Source: Toxorhynchites rutilus septentrionalis (Eukaryota > Arthropoda > Insecta > Diptera > Culicidae). Taken from it: a stretch of 64,000 nucleotides of DNA. Shown piece after piece: positions 1 through 9,755 of this stretch. Below the pieces are notes generated by a model, which did not search any database, was not told where the DNA came from, and saw only the letters and a list, made by a program, of their open reading frames with translations. The position numbers and the translations under genes are program-made. Position 1 is the stretch's first letter. Every line of letters begins with the position of its first letter. The stretch covers positions 151,066,556 through 151,130,555 of the forward strand of contig NC_073746.1 in the NCBI RefSeq assembly GCF_029784135.1. Direction: 5' to 3'.

Positions 1-160
1 GCTTCATACGCCGGAATGTCACGACACTTCCAGCTATCATCTGCTTCAGTGCATACAATGTTGTTTCCTGGGAACTATTGTTACTGATCGAGCATTTTCC
101 GACTCGTTGTTTCTTTTCGATATTGGGTGGTCTTCGACATACCATTTTTTTTTTCAAAAG

Positions 161-472
161 CGGTTGTCCCAACACGCAGTTTTTAGGCGGTTGTCCCGAC
201 ACGCCCCTTTTTCCAAGCGGTTGTCCCAACACGCAATATTTCAGACGGTTGTCCCGACACGCCATTTTTTCCAAGCGGTTGTCCCAACACGCTTTTTTCA
301 GAAGGTTGTCCCGACACGTCACTTTTTCCAAGCGGTTGTCCCAACACGCTTTTTCAGACGGTTGTCCCGACACGTCACTTTTCCAAGCGGTTATCTCAAC
401 ACGCAATATCTCAGGCGGTTGTCCCGACACGCCATTTATTTTCACAGGCGGTTGTCCCAACACGCCATTTTC
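161..472. repeat. Dimeric tandem repeat, 11 monomers of 26-33 bp
   Basis: Eleven monomers each begin CGGTTGTCCC or a close variant. They alternate strictly between an AACACGC type and a GACACG(C/T) type, so the true unit is a dimer of about 57-62 bp. The AACACGC type usually ends CAGA/CAGG and the GACACG type ends CCAAG. Two forward frames stay open across the array only because of the repeat periodicity; I do not regard them as genes. Confidence 0.9.
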
Positions 473-481
473 TTGAATTTC

Positions 482-651
482 TTTCCTCTATGCCGGGTGA
501 TTTCACTGAATATTTAATGTATTGTTTTTTTGCCAAAAAACATAAAATGTCCGGCAGGATCGCCAATGTGAAGCTTCCGATATTCACTGCAAGGGTTCCT
601 CAATGCCGGTAGTATAAGCCTACAGTGAAATCACCCGATACAGAGAGGAAA
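482..651. mobile_element. Short MITE with about 26-bp terminal inverted repeats
   Basis: The left end TTTCCTCT...GGGTGATTTCACTG is matched in inverse orientation at the right end (CAGTGAAATCACCC...AGAGGAAA), 170 bp apart. There is no coding capacity. It directly follows the dimeric tandem array. Confidence 0.75.
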
Positions 652-815
652 TATTAAGTGTGGCTTACCTATTCGACCGTTGTCTGCTGAAGGAGGAAAT
701 GATGTGACATGTGTGCTACTACTGCTGCTATGATATAACACCAACATCACTGTTATACTGTCAGCTGCTAGGGGTAGGGCATTGTGCATTTAATCTCTCT
801 TCTACGCACCTCACA

Positions 816-887
816 CCGACCAGAACGGGAATCGAACCCGAACACCCGGCATGTTAGTTATGACGCTAACCACTCGGCCAAGGGAGC
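816..887 (-). mobile_element. tRNA-derived SINE head (tRNA-like, non-functional)
   Basis: On the minus strand a 72-nt tRNA-like sequence carries a good A box (TGGCCGAGTGG) and B box (GGTTCGATTCC) with a pairing T arm. The 5' acceptor bases GCTCCCT do not pair with the 3' end, and the anticodon loop is too long. This fits an internal Pol III promoter at the 5' end of a SINE and not a working tRNA. The SINE body would run toward lower coordinates (about 655-815), but I could not define its tail. Confidence 0.65.
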
Positions 888-2934
888 ATATCCTTTATAA
901 AAAAGTGAATTTTGGGTACATGACATCCCACCTGATGCATAGAATTGATTTGACTCAATATCTAGCCATATAAGACGCATGGCTTTGTCCCGTAACTGTC
1001 CATGTCACTTTGTCCCGTTAACCTCATTTCGCGAATAAAATTAAAAACTCATAACTCTTACAGACGCCATTGTCTATTGTATAATGAAGTACTTTCTTGC
1101 TGAATTCATTGAATAAATGAGTATGGCCAAAAACGCAAAAAAAGCATTCAATTTCATCTTCCATTTCGGGATCTCATACTGCTTCCATTCACGACCAGCT
1201 TCGCGCAAGTCAGTTAGTCATCAGAGCTTCACACAATCGTCTTACTATAATCATTGCTGCGAATGATTCTCCTCGGCAAAGTGTGATCTCATCGCACCAA
1301 ATGAACCATGTTTTATGTTCGTGTATCGCTGGTAAAATATTGCCTCGCCAAACTTGCCTGCTTCCCGACGGGAAGTTCCTCATGAGCGCCTGAGTCCGTT
1401 TATTCGCCCTTGATATCAACCTTTTTTGTGGGAACTGTTAGCACAATTGGCCAATGGCGAGCGCCGCATCCTTTCACTTTTTATGTTCTGCCAACAAACC
1501 ACAAAACGACGCAGCTCTGCGGTGGAGTTCTGTTACCACCGGTTCAGTTTAATCGGGCAAAGCGAGATCAAGAAATCTCTAGCCGGGGCACTTGAATGTT
1601 ACTTTAGTAACAGCCACTTTGCTCTTGGTTTAAAATGTTGAGGTTTTATTGCGCGTTGCATTGCGAAGTGCCGTTGCACCATCATAATTATGTATTTACA
1701 GAGTCGTTTTGCGATTGAGTTTAACTATTCGATCTAAGTTTTTTTTTGCATAGCGGACGGTCGAAGGTTTCTCGTCCGAGACAAGTGTCTCAATTAATTT
1801 ATAACAAGGCGATATCATTGGATAAACTGAAACCAATAGACACTAATAGGTGATAATTGCTCAGCGCACATTGTGTAAAAAAATCTCAAAATAAATATTG
1901 TGAAATAGAACGTATAGTCGTAATTCTATTAAATATAAAAGGCATTTTACAAAAAACAGAAATATTGATCATTTCAATCAAAGCTTATTGATTTTACAAG
2001 AGATCTCCAGTATTATCCAATATGTTATATTATTGTGTCGAGCCCAAAGGTGTTAAGAATCATCTACATTATTACAATTGAATTTCCATGGAGTATCTCC
2101 CCAACGGTTTCTTTGTTCCAACTCGACCCACATAATACCAAGAATCGGATCAATCAACCCATTCATTGACCTGTAAATGCAACATAACAAGTTCCCAGCG
2201 CTCGTCTGGTGCTTACATTGAAACGAAAATTATTCAGCCGGTCTGCAACATAAAATAAGTTGATAAGCAGTCTCTTTAACACTGGGTATTATCTTCTTTA
2301 CAAGTGAACTGTCTAGCTGTGATTTAGGCTTCCGGTAGCCAATTTTCCTAGTCTGTTCGGTTCATACCATTTCGCAGTATTTTCACGACCGGTTCGTTTT
2401 ATCTGTTTCTGTGCTGGCAGCCTCTTCGGTGTGCATCTCCACCAACATTATGAGGTAATAGTATCTCGTAACCATTCAACACTTGTTTTCTCAGTCTCTT
2501 TATCGACCTGATGCTCCCATGTGGTGGTTTGTGCTTCTGTACATTGAAGTATGATGGCGAGCATCAATTGATAGCGATAGTTTCGCGAGAATGTGATTAC
2601 GTGCGACAAAAATATATGTCGTTCACATGGCTGTTGTAGAAATAAAACATAACACCTTTTCGAGATTGAACCATTTTTATAATGAGAAATATATTTTTAC
2701 TACTAGATTACTAATTGTTTGACTTCTATGGGATACACAATTTTGCTTGGTACAGCAAAATTTGCAAATTTTTTTCGTGCATTTATTGACAAAATCAATA
2801 ATAACTACAATATATTTTAGGCAATTCATGTTTTGATAGAAAATCGACACACGAAAAAAAATTATAAATTGGTTGTTGAAAATAAACAAAACCACGAAAT
2901 GTTTCTTAATCAGCCATTCCATGGCAAACCGATA
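888..2934. other. No gene recognised; AT-rich anonymous sequence
   Basis: Open frames here (for example around 1210-1640) are short, overlap on opposite strands and match no family I know. The stretch contains poly-A/T tracts and no clear terminal repeats. Confidence 0.5.
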
Positions 2935-2936
2935 TA

Positions 2937-3398
2937 CCGTTCTGAATCATATTTCGGACACTTTGTTCGAATATCTTGAAATGCTTAATGCACTGATGAT
3001 ATAACTATAAAATTAATATCACAATTGCTTCTTTGGAGTAATCCCTTGGTTTCACTATCATTCGAAAGTCGGCAAAAATCTGACAACACTACTCATTATC
3101 GTTTGTGATTGACGTTTGCTTAGCGTGAGCATGTAGAATTTACCCGTTCATAAACATTCATATTTCTCCCATGTTTCATCAGTTCTAATTATCGTTAACA
3201 GTTTACTGTGATTGCTTAGTAAGTGTTTCGCAGTGCAATGTAATTTTCGTTCAAAAAAATTACAAAATAAAGTGTCCGAAATTTGAGTTTAATCTGTCCG
3301 AAATTTGATTCAGTGTCCGAAGTTTGATTCTTATTCGCTTCATTTGAAAAGCATTTTATTCGATGATTTTTTTTATGTTTACAATCAAATAGGTACCA
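2937..3398 (+). mobile_element. TA-flanked MITE, 3'-truncated copy of the 12918-13480 family
   Basis: It starts CCGTTCTGAATCATATTTCG after a TA dinucleotide and runs closely parallel to 12918-13350 for about 430 bp, diverging after AATCAAATAGGTA. The right terminal repeat is missing. The interior holds short direct repeats of TGTCCGAAATTTGA at 3270-3330. Confidence 0.8.
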
Positions 3399-3414
3399 CA
3401 GTTATTGCAAAATA

Positions 3415-4449
3415 TTAGACCCGATTTTGTATTTTTCGTTAGGGTTACATTAGGGTTAGGGTTACCATTACTTTTTTCAAAAATTCATAACTTTTGAATC
3501 ACTGAACCGATTTAGATGATCGGCGTATTAAATTGAAGCCAATGAGCTAGCCATTTGTTGATAAATATTGAACTTGCGAAAACAATGGATTTTGTTTTCT
3601 CATTTATTGATTGTAGTTGTTTTTTGTTGTTTTCATGGCTTTGGACTGAATGGTACTATATATTTTTTTTTTATTTTTCCTTGAAAGTCTTTTGCATGAC
3701 TTTTTGCAAAAAATCATAACATTTGAACTACTGAACCGATTTAGATGATCAACATATTAAATTAAATCCAATAACCTTCTTTGAAAAAATACCACACGTG
3801 AGGGACGAATGGATTCTAGTCGCATAGGTCTAGTCTAGTCACATAGGAATATTGAACGCAATTTGAAAAATCATATCTCAAAAACGAAAAAAAATTACAT
3901 TTCTGATATCGAGATATGTTATGTAAAAAATACTCAGCTTTCCAGAAAAAATTTAAAAAATAAAGCGCCCTCTATCTTTTACCGAGAAAACTATGAAAAA
4001 CTGACTCAATCAATAATTACAAAAACGAAAATCAATTTTTTTCCCAAAAGTAATATTTTTTTCAAAGAAAACTAACTCATAAGCTACGGTTTGATATGGC
4101 GATGATCTGAACCGATTCAGTAGTTCAGAAATTATGAATTTTTGTAATGTAAAAGAGGTGAAAAAATTGTTTTTTCGAGCCATCGATTAATTTTGGAAAA
4201 TCATATCTTAAAAATGAAAAAAAATTGCATATCTGCTATCGAGATATGTTATGTAAAAAATCCTCAACTTTCAAGATAAAATATAAAAAAATATATCGCC
4301 CTCTAGTCCAACGCCTTGAAAACAACGAAAAACGACTACAATCCATAATTACGAAAACATTTTTGGGAAAAAGTGGAAATAATTGATTATTCGAACCACC
4401 CTAAAATGGAAATGATCACCCTAACGAAAAAATAAAAAAACGGGTCTAA
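3415..4449. mobile_element. 1.03-kb MITE with TTAGACCCG terminal repeats
   Basis: The left end TTAGACCCGATTTTG...TTCGTTAGGGT is repeated in inverse at the right (ACCCTAACGAA...CGGGTCTAA). Inside are two diverged copies of a CTGAACCGATTTAGATGATC block (about 3478 and 3709). Two copies of a block around GATATCGAGATATG lie at about 3861 and 4196. No transposase is encoded. A related CTGAACCGATT segment recurs at 35165. Confidence 0.75.
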
Positions 4450-4645
4450 TGTGTTGTGATAAAGAACAAAATCACCACTTTTCACGAAAATCTGAGAACC
4501 ACTATATCGGTTTGGCATGGAGTGGCTGAATAGTAATTTCTCCACAGTACTGGGACATACCACGGGAACAACGGGGAGGAGAGGGGTACAGAAAAGGCCG
4601 CGCTTCTCCACGGTGAAGGGTTTAGATAATGTCCACGTGGACACG

Positions 4646-4670
4646 TTAAATTTTTGACGTAGGACTACGT
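4646..4670 (+). repeat. GACGTAGGACTACGTC near-palindrome, left flank of histone locus
   Basis: This is one of at least nine copies in the window of a GACGTAG(A/G)ACTACG motif. An inverted relative sits at 7065-7085 beyond the second H2A copy, so the motif brackets the histone-derived locus. Confidence 0.6.
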
Positions 4671-4910
4671 CTAACCGGAAGATATAGGGGGTGAAATGGA
4701 AATCTAGGCAATGAACAAGTAGGAAAAAATGCAAGATTTGGAACGCTTATAACTCGAGCATTTCTCAATAGATCGCAAAGGTTTTTGCATCAATTGATAG
4801 GAAATATATCTACGCATCTATCATAACGTATAACATTTCATTTTTCTTGAGATAAATAATTGAATAATTGTGAAATATCAAGCATTGTCAAAATGCACTA
4901 TGTGCCCATT

Positions 4911-5173
4911 TTTGATTGGTCCATTTTGTGCTCCTCAAATCGTACCGACCAAAACGGGCAACCAGAGCAGCAGCGAAATAGAATGAAGCACGATTGGAAA
5001 GGAAAAAGAAAAAAATTAACGAAACATTGGTCGCAGTCTCACACATGCGTAATTCTCGAGCCAGCCAGTCAGCTTAAAAATCCCCGCTCCGCTGCCGTAA
5101 CGATCATTCTCATTCAAACCGTACACCACATCGGTTCGCATCACAACACATCAACAAACCAACCCAAGCAGCC
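4911..5173 (+). promoter_or_regulatory. Candidate histone-type promoter and leader of H2A copy A
   Basis: An inverted CCAAT box (GATTGGTCC) is at 4914-4922 and an A/T-rich TATA-like CTTAAAAATCC at 5073, about 100 bp before the ATG at 5174. Initiator-like CATTC motifs lie between. The arrangement resembles compact replication-dependent histone promoters. Activity is not shown. Confidence 0.4.
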
Positions 5174-5500
5174 ATGTCTGGACATGGTAAAGGAGGAAAA
5201 GTGAAGGGAAAGGCAAAATCCCGCTCGAACCGTGTTGATCTGGAGTTCCCCGCAAGGGTAGCTAGGCCGAGCGCGTTAGTACCAGTGTACCAGTCCACCT
5301 AGCCGGCGTTATATAATTTCGGCCGCCGAAGTGATCGAGTTAGCTGGCAAAGCTGCTCGCGACGATAAGAAAACCCGCATTCGGAACAGAACACATTCGG
5401 TTCGGTGGACATCAAGACAACAGGCAGTTGCAGAAAAGAAAAAAGTTTGTCCTTTATACAAACTGCTTTGGTGGCAAATCCAGAACAAGGCGGCATCGAG
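5174..5500 (+). pseudogene. Histone H2A-derived pseudogene, copy A
   Basis: The ATG at 5174 opens a near-canonical H2A tail (MSGHGKGGKVKGKAKSRSNR), followed by an altered start of the core domain. After about 25 codons an internal deletion removes the GRIH segment and shifts the frame. The core resumes in another frame around 5326 with ELAGKAARDDKKTRI. Downstream of KTRI the sequence no longer follows the canonical docking domain. It reads into a basic tail that copy B shares in part (NR..SVR..SRQQ). There are no introns, as in normal histone genes, and a histone-type 3' stem-loop follows at 5572. H2A normally forms nucleosome dimers with H2B; this copy cannot encode an intact protein. It could be a histone orphon or a histone gene captured by a mobile element. 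Confidence 0.85.
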
Positions 5501-5571
5501 GGCGTTCGAAATGGTTTTTTTCAAAACCACGAGTACTAATTTTTCTAAATTGGAACCATTCCATAAAACAA

Positions 5572-5611
5572 GGCGCTTTTCAGGGCCATTAAACCTTCCA
5601 AAAAAGAGTTT
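5572..5611 (+). terminator. Histone mRNA 3' stem-loop plus downstream element, copy A
   Basis: GGCGCTTTTCAGGGCC has the canonical 6-bp stem and TTTC loop with one mismatch. It is followed about 14 nt later by the purine-rich AAAAGAGTTT, resembling the U7-snRNA-binding histone downstream element. Processing at such sites makes non-polyadenylated histone mRNA. Confidence 0.75.
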
Positions 5612-5814
5612 AGGAAATACAGTTCAATGTTTTCTAAAACATTATCCAAAATAATAATAAAACACAAATTGATTTTTTCATAATTGCCAGGATCTGATGA
5701 GTATGTGAATTTGGCAGTTGTTCTGAGCTTATTGATAGTTGGGGACTTTCCTGATTATTCAATTTTCACCAATTCTTAAATTGCTTAAATTGCTTAAAAT
5801 CTAGATTGAAAGTA

Positions 5815-6041
5815 CAGTAATTTACACTTATCTAGACATTTAGCTAATTGGACGGACCTGTAATGCGACATATTTAGTTGGACATTTTTGTAAACATAGA
5901 GTTGGGGGTCCAAATTATGACCCCACATTGAAAGTCGACACTGTACCACTGTCATCGCAAATGTTCAATTACAGGTTAAAATTACTTCCAATCCGATACT
6001 GAGTGGTGGTAATGCGACGTGCCATTGAATGTAATTTAGTG
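5815..6041. mobile_element. pogo-like MITE with CAGTAATTTAC ends
   Basis: It begins CAGTAATTTACACTT after TA and ends ...GTAATTTAGTG before TA, 227 bp. A right end of the same family is present at about 6750-6784 inside the second histone unit, so both units carry it. Confidence 0.55.
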
Positions 6042-6047
6042 TAAAAT

Positions 6048-6162
6048 ATGTCACAAGCTGGATGGAATGAAATTTTCCAACTGTGAAAGCTGTGGCGAGT
6101 GGCAAATGCAATCGATAAACAGAAAGGTTTAGCCGAACAAGATGGGGATATCGAGTGATAAC
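6048..6162 (+). repeat. Duplicated block 'MSQAGW', copy 1
   Basis: It is about 88% identical by eye to 6790-6904. Both copies read MSQAGW.EIFQL, then an in-frame stop, then KLWRVANAI..Q.GL.EQDG.IE. I do not recognise the peptide. Each copy directly follows a pogo-like MITE right end. Confidence 0.7.
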
Positions 6163-6169
6163 AAAATAA

Positions 6170-6214
6170 TAAACTCTTTAGATTGAAGATAATTTTGTGA
6201 TCCTGAAAAGGACC
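6170..6214 (-). terminator. Inverted histone-type 3' stem-loop with downstream element
   Basis: On the minus strand GGTCCTTTTCAGGATC forms a 6-bp stem (one G-T wobble) with a TTTC loop. AAAGAGTTT follows about 20 nt later. No recognisable histone coding sequence lies upstream of it on the minus strand (6215-6450), so it is an orphan 3' end. Confidence 0.6.
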
Positions 6215-6370
6215 CTTTTTAGCCTGCATGTGAATCCAACGAGCAAACAAATCGTAATGAATGTATTTTTTTGCCATCGCTCCCTTTTAACGCTCATTCG
6301 TTCGTCTCGTTGGACTCGCCCCTCTGGCTGAGTCTGCCGATTTGTCTCTATCCTGTGAGTGTGTACCGCT

Positions 6371-6448
6371 AGAGTATAAAACACGCGGACCCCAAAAAAA
6401 TATCTTATTTTCTTTCAAACCGTAAACCCGTGTGGTTGTACGGCATCG
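6371..6448 (+). promoter_or_regulatory. TATA box and leader of H2A copy B
   Basis: GAGTATAAAACACG at 6372 lies about 75 bp before the start of H2A homology. This matches a short histone leader. The upstream sequence differs from copy A, so the two copies do not share an obvious promoter. Confidence 0.5.
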
Positions 6449-6745
6449 GCATCGTGGACGTAACAAAGGAGGACAAGTTAAGGGAAAGGCAAAGTCTCAC
6501 TCGAACCGTGCAGGCCTCCAGTTCCCTGTTGGTCGCATTCACTGATTGCTCCGCAAGGGTAACTAGGCCGAACGGATTGGTGCCGGAGCACCAGTATACT
6601 TAACAGCGATTATAGAGTTTCGGCCGTCGGAGTGCTCGAGTTGGCTTTCAAAGCTGCTCACGACAATCAGAAAACCCGCATCAAGAACAGAGCAGCTTCT
6701 GTTCGGCGCTCATCAAGGCAACAATTAGTTTCAGTGAGTGGCAAA
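6449..6745 (+). pseudogene. Histone H2A-derived pseudogene, copy B
   Basis: Homology begins just past a lost start codon and reads [26 protein letters not shown], a stop, LLRKGN, a stop, then AERIGAGAPVYLTAI. After a frameshift it continues ELAFKAAHDNQKTRI. It is closer to canonical H2A in the core than copy A but has more stops. After KTRI it carries the same non-H2A tail type as copy A (KNR..SVR.SSRQQ). A perfect histone stem-loop follows at 6922, separated by a MITE end and the MSQAGW block. It is not functional as read. Confidence 0.85.
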
Positions 6746-6789
6746 GTGTTTCTCCGGCACTTCGCATTAAATGTAATTTACTGAACAAC

Positions 6790-6904
6790 ATGTCACAAGC
6801 TGGATGGGAAGAAATTTTCCAACTGTGAAAGCTGTGGCGAGTGGCAAACGCAATAGCTAAACAGGAAGGTTTAACCGAACAAGATGGGAATATCGAGTGA
6901 TAAC
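6790..6904 (+). repeat. Duplicated block 'MSQAGW', copy 2
   Basis: This is the counterpart of 6048-6162, with the same in-frame stop after EIFQL. It lies between H2A copy B and its stem-loop. Confidence 0.7.
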
Positions 6905-6921
6905 AAAAACACAACACCAAA

Positions 6922-6960
6922 GGTTCTTTTCAGAACCATCAACATATTCATAAAGAGTAA
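6922..6960 (+). terminator. Histone mRNA 3' stem-loop plus downstream element, copy B
   Basis: GGTTCTTTTCAGAACC is a perfect 6-bp stem with a TTTC loop, preceded by CCAAA. AAAGAGTAA lies about 14 nt downstream, as expected for a histone downstream element. Confidence 0.85.
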
Positions 6961-7085
6961 ACAGTAAACTAATCCATTTTTCAGGTAGATAGGTAGGTAT
7001 TCACGTAGGAGAAGAAAATAAAACAATATATTTAAAATATATATTTAACAAAAGCTGTCCCCTTTGTATAGTCCTACGTCACTCC

Positions 7086-7428
7086 GGTTATGTCCCCGAC
7101 ATTACCCACCCGTCTTTTTTTTTTATTTGTTTATTTATTTATTTGTGGTAATTCATTTGACACTAGTCTTGATGAATAAAATGAGTTAAGTGAGAGTTAA
7201 TTCAAAACAAAACAAAACAAGTCTAATTTGCTAACAATCGTATGATGAGCCTCTGTAAAGGACACAGTGAAATAATTGATGTAGCCATGTTAAGGTCAAT
7301 GCTCAAAGACTATCTCAATAGAATAAGATATAGTTAAATTTCACTTTAATATTTGAGCAGCATATTTAGTCTACGCTGTTTTGACGAAATAAATAAATAA
7401 AAAACAAAAATTTTGATTATGAAACTTG
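7086..7428. other. Anonymous A/T-rich sequence with ATTT and AAAT runs
   Basis: It contains TTTATTTATTTATTTG at 7131 and AAATAAATAAATAAAA at 7388, resembling simple-repeat tails of non-LTR elements. No gene is seen. Confidence 0.4.
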
Positions 7429-7601
7429 GTTAAATCGTCCTTTGAATTAAACGGATAAATTATCCTGTCAGCTCTCTTAAGTTTTTTTAGTTTTAAGTGA
7501 GTAGTTTTAGAATACTATCTAAAACTACTTACTTAAAACTAAAAAAACTAAAGAGAGCTGGCTGGATAATTCATCCGTTTAATTCAAAAGACGATTTTAA
7601 C
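7429..7601. mobile_element. Near-perfect palindromic (foldback) MITE
   Basis: Two arms of about 80 nt are complementary almost end to end, meeting around 7513. The arms start GTTAAATCGTC and end GACGATTTTAAC. The RNA or single strand would fold into one long hairpin. There is no coding capacity. Confidence 0.85.
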
Positions 7602-7639
7602 AGAATGTAACGGTCTACAATTTTGATTGACGACAATAA

Positions 7640-7975
7640 ATAAATAAATAAACAAAGTGCCCAGTTGGTTCATGAAAATTAAAAATATCTTCGACATCTG
7701 AAAACGCACGAACACAACTTGACAATGTTTCATTATATCCAAAAACGGTTCTATGGAAACATGATTGCGACAACGTGGTGTTCCGAAACGATCTATTTGG
7801 CACAAGAAAGTTCATCATTGACAGCAGATCGGGAGTATCTATTTCTCCGTTTATCAATTTGACCACTAGCGTCGATTGCTGTATTTTTCGGCGGTCCTCC
7901 AGTGTGTCTAAGCCCAATCAAAATTGAATGAAATCTGCTTTGTATTTATAGGATTTTTTAAACTTCCCGCTCACG
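7640..7975 (-). mobile_element. Non-LTR retrotransposon fragment (C-terminal tail of ORF2)
   Basis: The minus-strand translation reads LGLDTLEDRRKIQQSTLVVK, then LINGEIDTPDLLSMMNF and SFRNTTLSQSCFHRT. This matches the region after the reverse transcriptase in CR1/Jockey-type mosquito elements. It is truncated at both ends. Confidence 0.6.
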
Positions 7976-8772
7976 TTGACTATCCTGTATTCATCAATAA
8001 TAAGATTGAGTTGCCTGAGAGTGCTGCTTAGTCAAAAATCCTTTTTTTTCAAATTGCTGAACTTTTTCCCTGAAATGTATATTCTGAAAGAAACGCATAT
8101 AAACTGGGAGCGATCGATGAATGATGAATTCCGTCAGGATGAAGATACACAAAGACACAAAGAATGTTGGAAATTTTGTAATATTAAAAATCACGACTTA
8201 GGTGCGGGTTTCGATTCAGCTTCCACTCTTGATGACAAATCTGATCCGTTTCTATTTAGTTCGAAAGCTTCCAAGGTTTTCCGGAAATGGAAGACAAACA
8301 ACAAATTATTCTATGGGTACACGAGTCGTACCTCTTCTTCGTACGGGCCGTACCTCATTCATCTTCGTTCGATTTGCGCTGCCAGGTTGAGTATAGCTGG
8401 ACTAAACAATAAAATACATTCGACGATTTGACGCTGATATATTCGCCTTCAACCGAGTCAGGCTTCTTATTATTAGAAATTGAGCAATATAAAAGGCCCA
8501 GACAAAATCCTGGATAAAGCACTCAAAATTTCTCGTATCTTTTCAAAGAAATACGGCGAGTACTTATCCGGCCTCACTGACAAATCAGCAATATACACTA
8601 AGCAAGGAAACTGAAGACTATGAGAGGTGCTGAAAATGGCGTTGATCATTCCAAATCCTGTGGACTGATCCATTTATATCAGTAAAGTATAAATTATCAC
8701 AATTGATACGCCCATATTTTGCATCGATGATCGTTGGAACGATCTCCGATCGAGGATAATCTGGAATCAAAT
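7976..8772. other. No recognisable gene
   Basis: A 151-codon plus-strand frame (7976-8431) starts without recognisable context, and its composition resembles translated AT-rich repeat. I see no domain in it. Confidence 0.4.
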
Positions 8773-9317
8773 GTATTGAGCAATTTCAAATGAAATCGAC
8801 AAATGACAAAACATGAGTATTTTTGATTCGAATGAAAGTTTGTATTCCGTTTTTGTCGGAGGAAATATGAGTTTTCCACAGCATTTGGGAATTTCTTGAC
8901 TCAAGTGTAACTTTTGAAAAGGGCGTATCGATATAAGTAAGATAAATCTTTGATAATTCATATCTCACAAACTATGAGTCCTACCGAAATAGTGTCTCAG
9001 AAATAGTTATAGAGTATTGATGTTCAAACGTGATAAGAAATATACACTGAGAAAAAAAATAGTATTTTTTTTGCAATAAACTTTAGTTTGCAATACCTAA
9101 AATATATATTTTTTATTTTTTTATTTTTTCATATAAAATAGAAGTCATGTAGAAAATTCAAAAAATTAGTACAAGATGGCAGAACTATTTTTGACGAACT
9201 TGGTGGAACAACGAATTTTTATGAATTTTGGAAACTTCGAATTTTTGTCTGTTAATAATCATTTTTAGCCACAAATTCTGAATCCTGATGTGATTTAAAA
9301 TAAAAAATCACTTCATC

Positions 9318-9716
9318 AATCAAAAAATCAAAACTTTGAGCGCTTTGAGGCACCCCTAAATCATATCCGATTGAGCTGAAATTTTGCGCAGGCAATTTTT
9401 TTGGGGCCAATAAACAAAATGTCCATGGTCGGTTCTTTAAATTCGGTAATTTTTTTTTTCCATATCTTTATTGCCTCTCGATTTTCAGCCAAAAATTTTT
9501 ATTTTCGTGATGACACCAGATCTCGACGTTTCATGCATTTTGAAGTCATTTGGCATCGAAAAAAAAATTTCGATTTTCCAATTTTCCTTAAGATTTTCGA
9601 GGATCAAAAAATCAAAACTTTGAGGCACCCCTAAATCATATCCGATTGAGCTGAAACTTTGCAGAGATCATATTTTGGGCCAATAAACAAAACGTACATG
9701 GTCGGTTTTTGAAATT
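9318..9716 (+). repeat. Two diverged direct repeats inside the inverted-repeat element
   Basis: A block starting ATCAAAACTTTGAG..GC and including CACCCCTAAATCATATCCG and CAATAAACAAAA..TCATGGTCGG is present at 9326-9440 and again at 9612-9710. Confidence 0.75.
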
Positions 9717-9755
9717 TGACATGACCATTTTCGCTGCCACCCTATTATACATATA

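Noticed and set aside
161..472. CRISPR array
   Set aside because: Repeats are contiguous with no unique spacers, and the genome is eukaryotic.
78..517. Two open reading frames of 132 and 136 codons
   Set aside because: They are open only because the dimeric repeat has few stops; the translation is a simple periodic peptide.
816..887. Functional tRNA gene
   Set aside because: The acceptor stem does not pair and the anticodon loop is abnormal; better explained as a SINE head.
3440..3470. TTAGGG-like words resembling telomere repeat
   Set aside because: Only three imperfect copies inside a MITE terminal repeat; Diptera lack such telomeres.
7976..8431. 151-codon ORF as a gene
   Set aside because: No recognisable domain and it lies in repeat-rich sequence; kept only as anonymous sequence.
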